Translations under genes and position numbers: made by a program
Shown here: positions 1-6,284 of the stretch, one piece after another
Numbering within the stretch: the stretch's first letter is position 1
How the letters are laid out: each line of letters opens with the position of its first letter
Source: Legionella genomosp. 1
GTDB lineage: Bacteria > Pseudomonadota > Gammaproteobacteria > Legionellales > Legionellaceae
Assembly (NCBI GenBank): GCA_945865355.1
Contig: CAMBDN010000144.1
Span: 1 to 6,396, forward strand
Direction: 5' to 3'
DNA length: 6,396 nt
The notes under the pieces: model-generated
Databases searched by the model: none
Told to the model about the DNA's origin: nothing
What the model saw: the letters and a program-made list of their open reading frames with translations, nothing else

Positions 1-605
1 CGATTAAGACTCGCCAAACTTTCCCAGGCCTTTGCATTTAAATCACCATTTGCACCAAGCTCTTGCAGAAGTTGACGATAGTCTAATTTAACCTTATCGG
101 AGCCTTGCGTTCTAAAAACAGTTTGTGAATATTGATCTAAATTGCGCCCTATGCGTTCGCATATATCCGCTAGGCGATCAATTGTTGCCTCAAGTAGTGC
201 AACGATTAAGTGAGGAGCACAATGATTCTCGTTTGATAACTTCGGTAAATGAGAGGTAAATAGCGCAAACGCCTGTGGCTCAATGTATCGGACGGTGATT
301 AATTTATCACCATTAATAATCAAGGTGACCGCATCACTTTTAGGTTCTGGCGAGTCCGATTTTGCAATCATCGTGGCGGTCATAAAGAAAGCGCCATTTT
401 CTTTATAAAGTCGACTGGATGGCTCAATCCCTTGCATCTCTTCACGTGTAAGAATATTCAAATGAAAAAGGTTTTCAACCATCATCTCTTCTTCTTTCGT
501 AGGAAGCAATAAGTCAATCCAGATAGCGTCGTGCAGTAACTCTTTATTTTCCTGGGTGATTGTTTCGGGTTTCAGTTCTTTTTGGCTCAAATAAGCGATA
601 ATCAT
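1..605 (-). CDS. corA: CorA-family magnesium/divalent cation transporter, N-terminal part (C-terminus beyond left edge)
   Basis: The minus strand is open from an ATG at 605 to the window edge, giving 201 residues that begin MIIAYLSQKEL. CorA proteins are pentameric inner-membrane channels for Mg2+ and related ions. Their large N-terminal cytoplasmic domain senses the ion, and two C-terminal helices with a GMN motif form the pore. What is visible is the cytoplasmic part. Residues 27-34 (AIWIDLLL) and 54-80 (REEMQGIEPSSRLY, then GAFFMTATMI) match the conserved CorA N-domain pattern. Residues about 132-165 look like the start of the long coiled-coil stalk. The pore helices and GMN motif would lie to the left, so the metal specificity (Mg, Co, Ni, Zn) cannot be judged. 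A weak GGA lies upstream of the ATG. The frame stays open back to a stop at 699-701, so a TTG start at 668 is possible, but MIIAYL is a typical CorA beginning. The gene is transcribed away from the efflux operon. The family is certain; the symbol is by family. Confidence 0.9.
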   Translation of the reverse strand, partial: MIIAYLSQKELKPETITQENKELLHDAIWIDLLLPTKEEEMMVENLFHLNILTREEMQGIEPSSRLYKENGAFFMTATMIAKSDSPEPKSDAVTLIINGDKLITVRYIEPQAFALFTSHLPKLSNENHCAPHLIVALLEATIDRLADICERIGRNLDQYSQTVFRTQGSDKVKLDYRQLLQELGANGDLNAKAWESLASLN

Positions 606-681
606 AGGAAATCCAAAGATAAATTCATTCGTATAGGTTTGATCAGCGCAGTAGCCCGCAATGAACAAAGTAGATTGCAGG

Positions 682-693
682 ATCAACGTTGAT
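682..693. promoter_or_regulatory. Perfect 12-bp palindrome upstream of corA, possible operator
   Basis: ATCAACGTTGAT reads the same on both strands. It lies 77 bp upstream of the corA start and overlaps the weak corA -35 candidate at 690-695. The half-site ATCAAC recurs at 931-936, inside the efflux operon promoter. A shared regulator is conceivable, but a 12-bp palindrome in AT-rich DNA can arise by chance. Confidence 0.25.
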
Positions 694-920
694 AACGTCT
701 ATTCAAACCGATCTAAATCTGGAAGTACAGCATTAAACAAAGCGCAATAAGCTCATGTAGACGTAAGAGCTCATTACAATGACACCATTAATAATGCATT
801 TTGATCGCAAACGAGAGGGATATTCCGTACCTAAAATTTTATGGGCCCCTACCTTGGGTAATCAACAAACTTGTTGGTCAAGATATACCTACTGTAACGA
901 CCCATGTTATCTTATATTGA

Positions 921-949
921 TTAACATTTTATCAACTCTATGCTATAGT
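921..949 (+). promoter_or_regulatory. Sigma-70 promoter of the RND efflux operon
   Basis: A -35 box TTAACA (921-926, 5 of 6 consensus bases) is separated by 17 bp from a -10 box TATAGT (944-949), which is preceded by TGC (941-943), making an extended -10. Transcription should start at about 955-957, leaving a leader of only about 25 nt before the GTG at 981. An inverted repeat TTGAT (917-921) / ATCAA (931-935) flanks the -35 box and could be a repressor site. The promoter looks strong enough that regulation, if any, would probably be by repression. Confidence 0.7.
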
Positions 950-980
950 TGCGCGTCCTGGCGCGATCTGGTCAACTAAA

Positions 981-2075
981 GTGAACTCCCTGAAAAACTT
1001 GCACATCACACTTAAAATACCTGCCTGGAGCTCCTGGCAAATATGGCAAAAAATGTGGGTGATTTTTATTACGGCGGCCCTGGTTTTTTTTGGAATTAAA
1101 ACGTTGTTTAGCTCTAAACAAGCTGAAATAAACCCACCTAAACTTGTTGAAACAAAAGTAATCAAACTTGAAAGTATTCAGCAGACGATTCGCCTATTAG
1201 GTACCCTTCACCCCAAACACACGAGCACACTCATCGCCAAAGGGTCTGGAACCCTGGATGCATTGATTAATACAGGGCAAAAAATCACGAAAGGAACGCT
1301 CATCGCTAAAATTGACAATCTTGATGTTGAAAAAAACTTACGCTTGTCAGAAGCCACCGAAACCCTTACTAAATCACAGTTCGATAGGCTAAGTCCGTTG
1401 CTTAAAACGGGTTATATCAGTGCAAAAGATGTAGAAGAAAAAAAGCAAGCATGGATCAATGCGCAAAAAGATTTAGCAAAAACCAGCATCGAGCTTGATA
1501 ACCTGCGCTTTTATGCTCCCTTCGATGGCATCATTGGTGCCTACAAAAAACGTGAAGGGGCACAAATTAATCCAGGGGATGCTGTTGTCACCCTGTATGA
1601 TCCATCATCTTTGGTTGTTGATTTTGATATCCCTTGCACCAATTTAGCTGAAATTCATGAAGGTCAGGAAGTACAAATCTTTAATAGAAAATATGCCTTG
1701 AATCATGTGCAGAACATGTTAGATGAAGAGACCCACATGTGTCCTGCGGATGTTGATATTACCTGTGATGAATGCCTTATTGGTGCAACAATTAATGTGG
1801 ATTTAGTCATTAAGGAGAAGAAAAAAACAATTGTTGTTCCCTATGTTGCCTTATTTCTTCGCAATAGTAAGCCTTTTGTATATGTGGTTGAGCAAGGTAA
1901 AGTAGCGCTAGTTCCTGTGGAAACGGGGATAGAACAGCGTGATTCAATTGAAATAACAGCGGGCCTTAAACCAGGGCAACAACTCATTGTTAAAGGGCAA
2001 GAACGCCTCTACCCTGATCTGGCTGTCGAAATTTTTAAACCAACGCTAACCGAAGTGGCGACTGAAAAAAAATGA
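981..2075 (+). CDS. Periplasmic adaptor subunit (HlyD/AcrA family) of an RND efflux pump
   Basis: This 364-residue protein should bridge the RND permease encoded next to it and an outer-membrane TolC-type channel. A single membrane anchor lies at about residues 25-43, with no lipoprotein cysteine, so the rest is periplasmic. Domains in order are: lipoyl half (about 80-112), alpha-hairpin (about 113-172), second lipoyl half (173-207, with LRFYAPFDGIIG), beta-barrel (about 210-285) and membrane-proximal domain (285-355). R136, L140 and S147 fit the R-x3-L-x6-S tip motif known to contact TolC. The hairpin is short compared with AcrA. Unusually, the beta-barrel carries four cysteines (219, 254, 262, 265), and the usual DxxTRT segment reads DEETHM. 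The start is a GTG with a poor ribosome binding site. An ATG at 1053, just before the anchor, is an alternative that would remove 24 residues. The stop overlaps the permease start (ATGA), indicating translational coupling. Substrates cannot be read from the sequence. Confidence 0.92.
   Translation: MNSLKNLHITLKIPAWSSWQIWQKMWVIFITAALVFFGIKTLFSSKQAEINPPKLVETKVIKLESIQQTIRLLGTLHPKHTSTLIAKGSGTLDALINTGQKITKGTLIAKIDNLDVEKNLRLSEATETLTKSQFDRLSPLLKTGYISAKDVEEKKQAWINAQKDLAKTSIELDNLRFYAPFDGIIGAYKKREGAQINPGDAVVTLYDPSSLVVDFDIPCTNLAEIHEGQEVQIFNRKYALNHVQNMLDEETHMCPADVDITCDECLIGATINVDLVIKEKKKTIVVPYVALFLRNSKPFVYVVEQGKVALVPVETGIEQRDSIEITAGLKPGQQLIVKGQERLYPDLAVEIFKPTLTEVATEKK
2066..2075 (+). other. Adaptor/permease junction: A-AAA-AAA heptamer and ATGA stop-start overlap
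   Basis: An A8 run (2065-2072) ends in the A of the permease ATG. In the adaptor frame it reads GAA AAA AAA TGA, so 2066-2072 is a canonical A-AAA-AAA slippery heptamer immediately before the stop. A -1 shift here would continue directly into the permease at its ATG. The simplest role of the ATGA overlap is termination-reinitiation coupling; frameshifting is only a possibility. Confidence 0.5.
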
Positions 2076-5000
2076 AGCTAACCAGCTATTTCATCAAACA
2101 CCCTGTTGCTGCCATTATTTTAAATAGCTTGATCGTTGTGCTAGGGATTATCTGTTTTTCAAATCTTTCAATACGTGAATACCCTGATATTAGCTTCCCT
2201 ACTATCAACGTTAATACCTATTATCCCAATGCCGATCCATCCCTTGTTGAGTCAGCAATCACTAATGTATTAGAAGACCGCCTAGCCGGCGTTGAAAGCC
2301 TTGAAAATATTACATCTCAATCGAGTGCAGGCAATTCGCAAATTACCATGGTCTTTCGTGCAGGTACCTCAATGGATCGAGCACTAGCTGCAACGCAAGA
2401 TGCAGTAGGACTTGCTAAGTCAGCATTACCGATTGAAGTCAAAGCGCCAACGGTTGAGCGGCAACGTAAATCAAGCGGTCTCCCATTTATCGGAATCGCT
2501 CTAGAATCAACATCCCTCGATTTTGGTGCGTTAACCCATTATGCCAACCTTAACTTAAAAAATGTTTTTCGGAGTCTTCCTGGTGTTGCTTCAGTTGAGG
2601 TGTGGGGCCAACCCTATACCTATAATATTGCCCTGGACTCCAAGAAGCTCTTTACTTTTGGTGTCAATGTCGATGAAGTCATTGAAGCCCTAGCCAAAAG
2701 TCAGATTTCTTTGCCTGCAGGAAATTACCAAAATAAAACACCCAGTACCCTCAATTACAAACCAAAAACAACAGATGATTATGACAATCTACTGATCAAA
2801 ACAAATCAGCAACACCCGGTATTTTTGAAATCATTAGCGACCGTTGCCTTAGAAACAGACAACAGCCAAATGCGTGCCAGAGTAAATGGACACACGGGTC
2901 TTATTTTATCCATAAACCGGGCAACCGATGCCAACCCAATAGAGGTATCAAAGCATGTTCGCGAAGAAATAAATCATTTAAAGGAAAGTTTGCCTGCGGA
3001 CTTAAAAATCAATGTCATCATTGATCAGTCTGATTTTATCAATGCCTCCCTCAAGAGTATTCGTTCAGCGATAATTGAGGCTATTTTATTAGTTCTTATC
3101 ATTGTTTTCCTTTTCCTGCGCAATGTTCGCGCCACTCTCATTCCATTAATGACCATTCCCATTTCGCTGCTCGGTTCACTCCTTTTTCTTAAACTATTCG
3201 GCTTTTCAATCAATTTGATGACCCTGCTTGCCATGGTGCTAGCTATTGGTTTGGTCGTTGATGATGCCATTATCGTTTTAGAAAATATTTGGCGACACAT
3301 TGAGGCAGGCCTGTCCCCTCTTGAAGCAGCCATGAATGGTGCGCGTGAAATCGGCTTTGCCATTGTCGCTATGACCCTAACGCTTGCTAGTGTCTATTTA
3401 CCGGTAGCCTTCATTCAAGGACTTCTGGGTAAGCTATTCATTGAGTTTGCAGTAGCACTTGCCGGTAGTGTTTTTATTTCCGGTATTGTCGCATTAACAC
3501 TATCACCGCTCATGTGTGCCAATTTTCTGAGTGATAAACCCAAGAATTGGTTTCCTAAAATTGATCAGCTCCTTCATCTACTGGCGCATTACTACGGCTT
3601 ATCGCTCAAGTTGGTTATTAAACGGCAAACCATTACGTTTATCATCGCCCTACTATCTGTTGGCCTCAGCATATTACTTTATAATTTACTTGCTCATGAA
3701 ACGGCGCCCAAAGAAGATCGTGGCCTCATTGGCGTTTATATCCCCGCTGTTGCAGGAGAAAATATAGATGATTTGGATAATAAGATTGGAAATCTCGAGG
3801 AGCTCGTTAGTTCATTGCCTGAATCAGACCAAAAATTGACCTTTGTTGGTGATTGGGGAGCATCGATAATTTTTCCGCTCAAGCCACACCTGATGCGACA
3901 TCGTTCCGCCAGCCAAATTGTTGATGCGTTGAAGCCATCGTTTACGCATTACCCATCAATTGATCCACAAGTCTGGAGTTGGGATACCGGTTTACCTGGG
4001 ATTGATAATGCGGGGACTGGTTCTGAATTGGCTTTAGTGATTTCTAGCGCAGACAGTTATCGGCAATTATTTACACAAGCCGAGAAATTAAAAGCTTCTT
4101 TGGATAACAGCAAGCAATTCGATGCCATTCATTATGATCTTCGCCTAGATACATTAGGATATACCATTGAGCTTGATCATAATACGCTTGCGAAACTCGG
4201 GCTTAGTGCAAGTCAAGTGGCAAAAACCATTGAAGTGTTTTTTAGTGGAGACAAATCACAAAGCTTCGATAAGGACGGGGTTATTTACAATTTAACCATC
4301 AAGGGCGCTACTTCACCGTGGACACTCGACGAGCTGTATCTGACCACCGCAACGGGTAAACGCATTTCATTAGGATCGGTCACCAAAATGAAGCCTAAAG
4401 CGCAGCCAGCTGCCCTTGATCATTATCAACAGATGCGCTCAACAACATTACATGTGCAATTACACAAGGGGGATTCCACTGCTAAAGCCATGGAAAAATT
4501 ATGGGAACTCGCAAAAACCTCTCTACCTCATCAATATAAAATCAACTGGACGGGAGCTGCCAAAGCGTTTCATGAGTCGTCCTCATCGATGTTATTTTTA
4601 CTGGTTTTATCGTTAGCCTTTATCTATGCAATTTTATCGATACAATTTGATAATTTCATTGATCCACTGATCATTTTGTTTACCGTACCACTGGCCTGTT
4701 CTGGAGCATTGCTTCTCACTTATTTGTTGGGTCAATCATTAAATATCTTTACGCAAGTTGGCCTTATCACTTTGATTGGCTTAATTAGCAAACATGGCAT
4801 TCTCATTGTGGAATTTGCAAACCAGCTTCATCATGAGGGCTTATCCTATATTGAGGCTATACAGAAAGCGGCCGTTCTTCGGTTAAGACCGATACTGATG
4901 ACCACTGGAGCCATGGTATTTGGTGCAATACCACTCATTATTTCACATGATGCAGGAGCAGAATCCCGACAGGCAATCGGCAGTGTTTTAATTGGAGGGT

Positions 5001-5125
5001 TATGTTTAGGCACACTCTTGACGTTATTTGTGCTGCCAGCGGTTTATTGCATGATTAAAACAGGGTTTAATTTTAAGTTATTTTTAACAGGACTAACGAA
5101 AAGAAGATGGTGGGATCTTTCGTAA
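2072..5125 (+). CDS. RND efflux permease, HAE1 (AcrB/MexB/MdtB-like) family
   Basis: This 1017-residue inner-membrane protein should be the proton-driven pump of a tripartite exporter. Its N-terminus (FIKHPVAAIILN, then REYPDISFPTINV) is typical of the family. Twelve membrane helices are visible: TM1 about 10-30, TM2-TM6 about 331-484, TM7 about 519-540 and TM8-TM12 about 839-996, with two large periplasmic porter/docking loops (about 31-330 and 541-838). The proton relay is intact. D397 and D398 in GLVVDDAI correspond to AcrB D407/D408, K907 in LISKHGI to K940, and R937 and T944 in RLRPILMTT to R971/T978. The GLVVDD motif places it among drug-type (HAE1) rather than heavy-metal (HME) transporters. 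It is about 30 residues shorter than AcrB, mainly in the periplasmic loops. Its ATG overlaps the adaptor stop. No outer-membrane gene follows, so a TolC encoded elsewhere is inferred. The transported compounds are unknown. Confidence 0.95.
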   Translation: MKLTSYFIKHPVAAIILNSLIVVLGIICFSNLSIREYPDISFPTINVNTYYPNADPSLVESAITNVLEDRLAGVESLENITSQSSAGNSQITMVFRAGTSMDRALAATQDAVGLAKSALPIEVKAPTVERQRKSSGLPFIGIALESTSLDFGALTHYANLNLKNVFRSLPGVASVEVWGQPYTYNIALDSKKLFTFGVNVDEVIEALAKSQISLPAGNYQNKTPSTLNYKPKTTDDYDNLLIKTNQQHPVFLKSLATVALETDNSQMRARVNGHTGLILSINRATDANPIEVSKHVREEINHLKESLPADLKINVIIDQSDFINASLKSIRSAIIEAILLVLIIVFLFLRNVRATLIPLMTIPISLLGSLLFLKLFGFSINLMTLLAMVLAIGLVVDDAIIVLENIWRHIEAGLSPLEAAMNGAREIGFAIVAMTLTLASVYLPVAFIQGLLGKLFIEFAVALAGSVFISGIVALTLSPLMCANFLSDKPKNWFPKIDQLLHLLAHYYGLSLKLVIKRQTITFIIALLSVGLSILLYNLLAHETAPKEDRGLIGVYIPAVAGENIDDLDNKIGNLEELVSSLPESDQKLTFVGDWGASIIFPLKPHLMRHRSASQIVDALKPSFTHYPSIDPQVWSWDTGLPGIDNAGTGSELALVISSADSYRQLFTQAEKLKASLDNSKQFDAIHYDLRLDTLGYTIELDHNTLAKLGLSASQVAKTIEVFFSGDKSQSFDKDGVIYNLTIKGATSPWTLDELYLTTATGKRISLGSVTKMKPKAQPAALDHYQQMRSTTLHVQLHKGDSTAKAMEKLWELAKTSLPHQYKINWTGAAKAFHESSSSMLFLLVLSLAFIYAILSIQFDNFIDPLIILFTVPLACSGALLLTYLLGQSLNIFTQVGLITLIGLISKHGILIVEFANQLHHEGLSYIEAIQKAAVLRLRPILMTTGAMVFGAIPLIISHDAGAESRQAIGSVLIGGLCLGTLLTLFVLPAVYCMIKTGFNFKLFLTGLTKRRWWDLS

Positions 5126-5133
5126 AATCCCAC
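5110..5133. terminator. Hairpin at the convergent gene ends, probable (bidirectional) terminator
   Basis: GTGGGAT (5110-5116) pairs perfectly with ATCCCAC (5127-5133). Three further inner pairs (TTT 5118-5120 with AAA 5124-5126) leave a short CGT loop and a bulged C. The stem contains the permease stop codon (5123-5125). Read on the minus strand, it follows the small secreted-protein gene and is followed by a pyrimidine-rich tract (CATCTTCTTTT), as in an intrinsic terminator. On the plus strand it is followed by AAAATAAGG, without a U tract, so termination of the efflux mRNA there is less certain. Confidence 0.55.
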
Positions 5134-5142
5134 AAAATAAGG

Positions 5143-5481
5143 TTACGTATAACAAACAGCTTCTATTGAAGTATCACCTAAATTAACAATATTGACGGTT
5201 GTTCCAGGCTCCGCACTAACAGCAACATTAGCATTATTTTTCACATTGACCGATGTTGCTTGTCCTTTAGATAAGTTTTTTCCATTAACCGTACCTTTGT
5301 TTTCTGTAACACTCACTAATATTTTCCCTTTTGTTAGGCTACCTTGAATATTACAAGTGGCGTTTAATGTCCAAAGTGAATGATTGGTTAGTGATTTAGA
5401 TTCCTTTGGACTGAGCTTAATCACATGTGCAAAGGCTTGTGAACTCATTAATATTAATGCAAATACTGCAGCTCTATGCAT
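5143..5481 (-). CDS. Small secreted protein of unknown function
   Basis: The product has 112 residues. Residues 1-18 form a classical Sec signal peptide with a hydrophobic stretch (AAVFALILM) and an AFA cleavage motif before H19. The mature protein would have about 94 residues and be exported to the periplasm or beyond. It is rich in Ser, Thr, Asn, Val and Lys, with alternating polar and hydrophobic runs (KILVSVTE, ATSVNV, NVAVSA, TVNIVNLG) that suggest an all-beta fold. Its only two cysteines (43 and 110) could make a disulfide joining the start and end of the domain. No known catalytic motif was recognised. It resembles, from memory, uncharacterised small exported proteins of Legionella. 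A good Shine-Dalgarno AGGA (minus strand, 5489-5492) lies seven bases before the ATG. It is convergent with the efflux operon and lies 115 bp downstream of the thioesterase gene, with its own -10 box, so it is probably transcribed separately. It is a real gene; the function is unknown. Confidence 0.75.
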   Translation of the reverse strand: MHRAAVFALILMSSQAFAHVIKLSPKESKSLTNHSLWTLNATCNIQGSLTKGKILVSVTENKGTVNGKNLSKGQATSVNVKNNANVAVSAEPGTTVNIVNLGDTSIEAVCYT

Positions 5482-5544
5482 TTTATTATCCTTATGAAGT
5501 GGGTGCTAATCCAATTAAGATTAAATACAAAACAAAATGCATAA

Positions 5545-5550
5545 ATTATA
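5545..5550 (-). promoter_or_regulatory. Candidate -10 box for the small secreted-protein gene
   Basis: The minus strand carries an exact TATAAT, which would start transcription near 5538 and give a leader of about 57 nt. No good -35 hexamer lies 16-18 bp upstream (TTAATA is 20 bp away), so the promoter may need an activator or another sigma factor. The call rests on the -10 box and its position only. Confidence 0.4.
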
Positions 5551-5596
5551 TACCGTATTGCTTAAGGAATTATTAACTGAGTTTGAGGCAAAATAC

Positions 5597-6040
5597 TCAC
5601 TGCAGCCCGCGATTCAACGACCTTGAAACGACCGATGCAGTCATTCTTGATACACAGGTTAATTTACCATCCTCATTTCGAATATCAATATGCCATACTT
5701 GCGTGGTTCGGCCTATGTGAAGAGGACGCGCAACACCCACCACCAATCCCTCTCTGACGGATCTTATATGGTTTGCATTAATTTCCAAACCTACACAATA
5801 GAATTTTTCTAGATCAACGACGGCATTAGCACCCGTGCTGGCTATCGTTTCTGCCAATGCAACATTAGCACCACCGTGGATAATCCCGATGGGTTGCTTG
5901 GTACGTTCAGTTGCTGGCATTGTTGCTGTTAATGAATCATCACCCACTGCGGTGAATTTTATTCCAAGATAATCCGCAAGGGTGTTCTCACCCCGTTGAT
6001 TTAAATCAGTAATAGTAAATTTTTTAAACCATATCGTCAT
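5597..6040 (-). CDS. ydiI: Hotdog-fold acyl-CoA thioesterase, YdiI/MenI-like
   Basis: This 147-residue cytoplasmic enzyme should hydrolyse the thioester bond of an aromatic or aliphatic acyl-CoA. Large parts closely match E. coli YdiI (MenI, 1,4-dihydroxy-2-naphthoyl-CoA hydrolase) as I recall it: the MIWxKK-like start, GDDSLTATMP (33-42), RTKQP (46-50), IHGGANVALAETI (54-66), VGLEINANHIRS (83-94) and PLHIG (106-110). The catalytic set seen in YdiI is present: E64 as the general base or nucleophile, H55 in the HGG motif and Q49. The length is slightly greater than YdiI (about 136) because of a C-terminal extension. A GAGG at 6048-6051 (minus strand) lies at good distance from the ATG. No menaquinone-pathway gene is nearby, and if the host is Legionella, which I understand relies on ubiquinone, the substrate may be another CoA ester. 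Family assignment is firm; the MenI reaction is not proven. Confidence 0.92.
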   Translation of the reverse strand: MTIWFKKFTITDLNQRGENTLADYLGIKFTAVGDDSLTATMPATERTKQPIGIIHGGANVALAETIASTGANAVVDLEKFYCVGLEINANHIRSVREGLVVGVARPLHIGRTTQVWHIDIRNEDGKLTCVSRMTASVVSRSLNRGLQ

Positions 6041-6084
6041 TTTTGAGCCTCAATAAACGCATCCGTAAAAGGTATAACTCTCTA

Positions 6085-6114
6085 AATATAAAGTAAATCG
6101 TGGGGATCTGTCGA
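6085..6114 (-). promoter_or_regulatory. Sigma-70 promoter of the thioesterase gene
   Basis: On the minus strand, TCGACA (plus coordinates 6109-6114, 5 of 6 consensus) is followed after 18 bp by TATATT (6085-6090, 5 of 6). Transcription would start near 6077, about 37 bases before the ATG. An inverted repeat GATCT (6105-6109) / AGATC (6118-6122) overlaps the -35 side and could be an operator, though its 5-bp arms are short. Confidence 0.5.
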
Positions 6115-6137
6115 TAAAGATCAAAAATTTGCAGCGT

Positions 6138-6167
6138 TTAATAGTTTCTTAATAATTGATGTATAAA
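6138..6167 (+). promoter_or_regulatory. Possible plus-strand promoter ahead of the short ORF and insertion sequence
   Basis: TTAATA (6138-6143, 4 of 6 consensus) lies 18 bp before TATAAA (6162-6167, 5 of 6). It would start a transcript near 6174 that runs through the short ORF at 6204 and into the insertion sequence. The region is AT-rich, so chance matches are likely. Confidence 0.3.
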
Positions 6168-6203
6168 ATACAATCACTCAATGTTAAGCGGATGTGAAAA
6201 AAA

Positions 6204-6284
6204 ATGAAAGTTAGTAAATTTTTAGACCATTTAGACCAATCCTGCATAAATAACTCACCTTACGCACTGATCCTTGCCTCATAG
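6204..6284 (+). pseudogene. Short ORF, possibly the 5' remnant of a gene broken by the insertion sequence
   Basis: ATG at 6204 opens a 26-codon frame starting MKVSKFLDHLDQS and ending at TAG 6282-6284. The beginning looks like a natural protein start (charged and helical), while the remainder looks less like coding sequence and approaches the insertion sequence. A promoter-like sequence lies upstream at 6138-6167, but the Shine-Dalgarno is poor (GCGGA about 12 bases away). It could equally be a chance ORF. No family was recognised. Confidence 0.2.
6221..6238 (+). repeat. 9-bp perfect tandem repeat next to the insertion sequence
   Basis: TTTAGACCA occurs twice head to tail (6221-6229 and 6230-6238). 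Within the short ORF it encodes the LDHLDQ stretch. It could be a replication-slippage duplication or the footprint of an earlier transposition event with a 9-bp target duplication. Which one cannot be told from this window. Confidence 0.6.

Larger units (their letters stand above)
606..980. other. Divergent intergenic region between corA and the efflux operon
   Basis: These 375 bases carry no convincing gene. They hold the strong plus-strand promoter at 921-949, a perfect 12-bp palindrome at 682-693, and a 14-bp inverted repeat CAACAA-AC-TTGTTG at 863-876. A 7-bp direct repeat AGCTCAT occurs at 750-756 and 768-774, and GCGCG is repeated one helical turn apart at 951-955 and 961-965 around the predicted transcription start. 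No convincing sigma-70 promoter for corA was found; the best candidate (TTATCA at 690-695 and TACTTT at 667-672 on the minus strand, 17 bp apart) is weak. No tRNA, terminator or riboswitch structure was recognised. Confidence 0.7.

Noticed and set aside
863..876. CAACAA-AC-TTGTTG inverted repeat as an operator or terminator
   Set aside because: The arms are short and AT-rich, no U tract follows, and it is about 45 bp upstream of the -35 box. It is noted in the intergenic entry but not supported as a site.
779..979. 66-codon plus-strand ORF upstream of the adaptor
   Set aside because: It runs straight through the efflux operon promoter, has no Shine-Dalgarno and an amino-acid composition unlike a folded protein (clusters of Cys, Tyr and Trp). 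It is best explained as chance open frame in the intergenic region.
938..1165. 75-codon minus-strand ORF
   Set aside because: It lies antisense across the promoter and the 5' end of the adaptor gene; the adaptor frame is clearly the real one.
2063..2076. The 14-bp string TGAAAAAAAATGAA at the permease start is repeated at 6195-6208 before the short ORF
   Set aside because: Low-complexity A runs before ATG codons are expected in AT-rich genomes; the flanks share no further similarity.
3025..3363. 112-codon minus-strand ORF
   Set aside because: It is antisense to the highly conserved TM2-TM5 region of the RND permease; Arg/Ser/Met-rich shadow composition.
3531..3767. 78-codon plus-strand ORF in another frame
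   Set aside because: It overlaps the permease coding region entirely, and the permease frame shows family motifs on both sides.
4416..4616. 66-codon plus-strand ORF in another frame
   Set aside because: Shadow of the permease second periplasmic loop; no RBS and no recognisable content.
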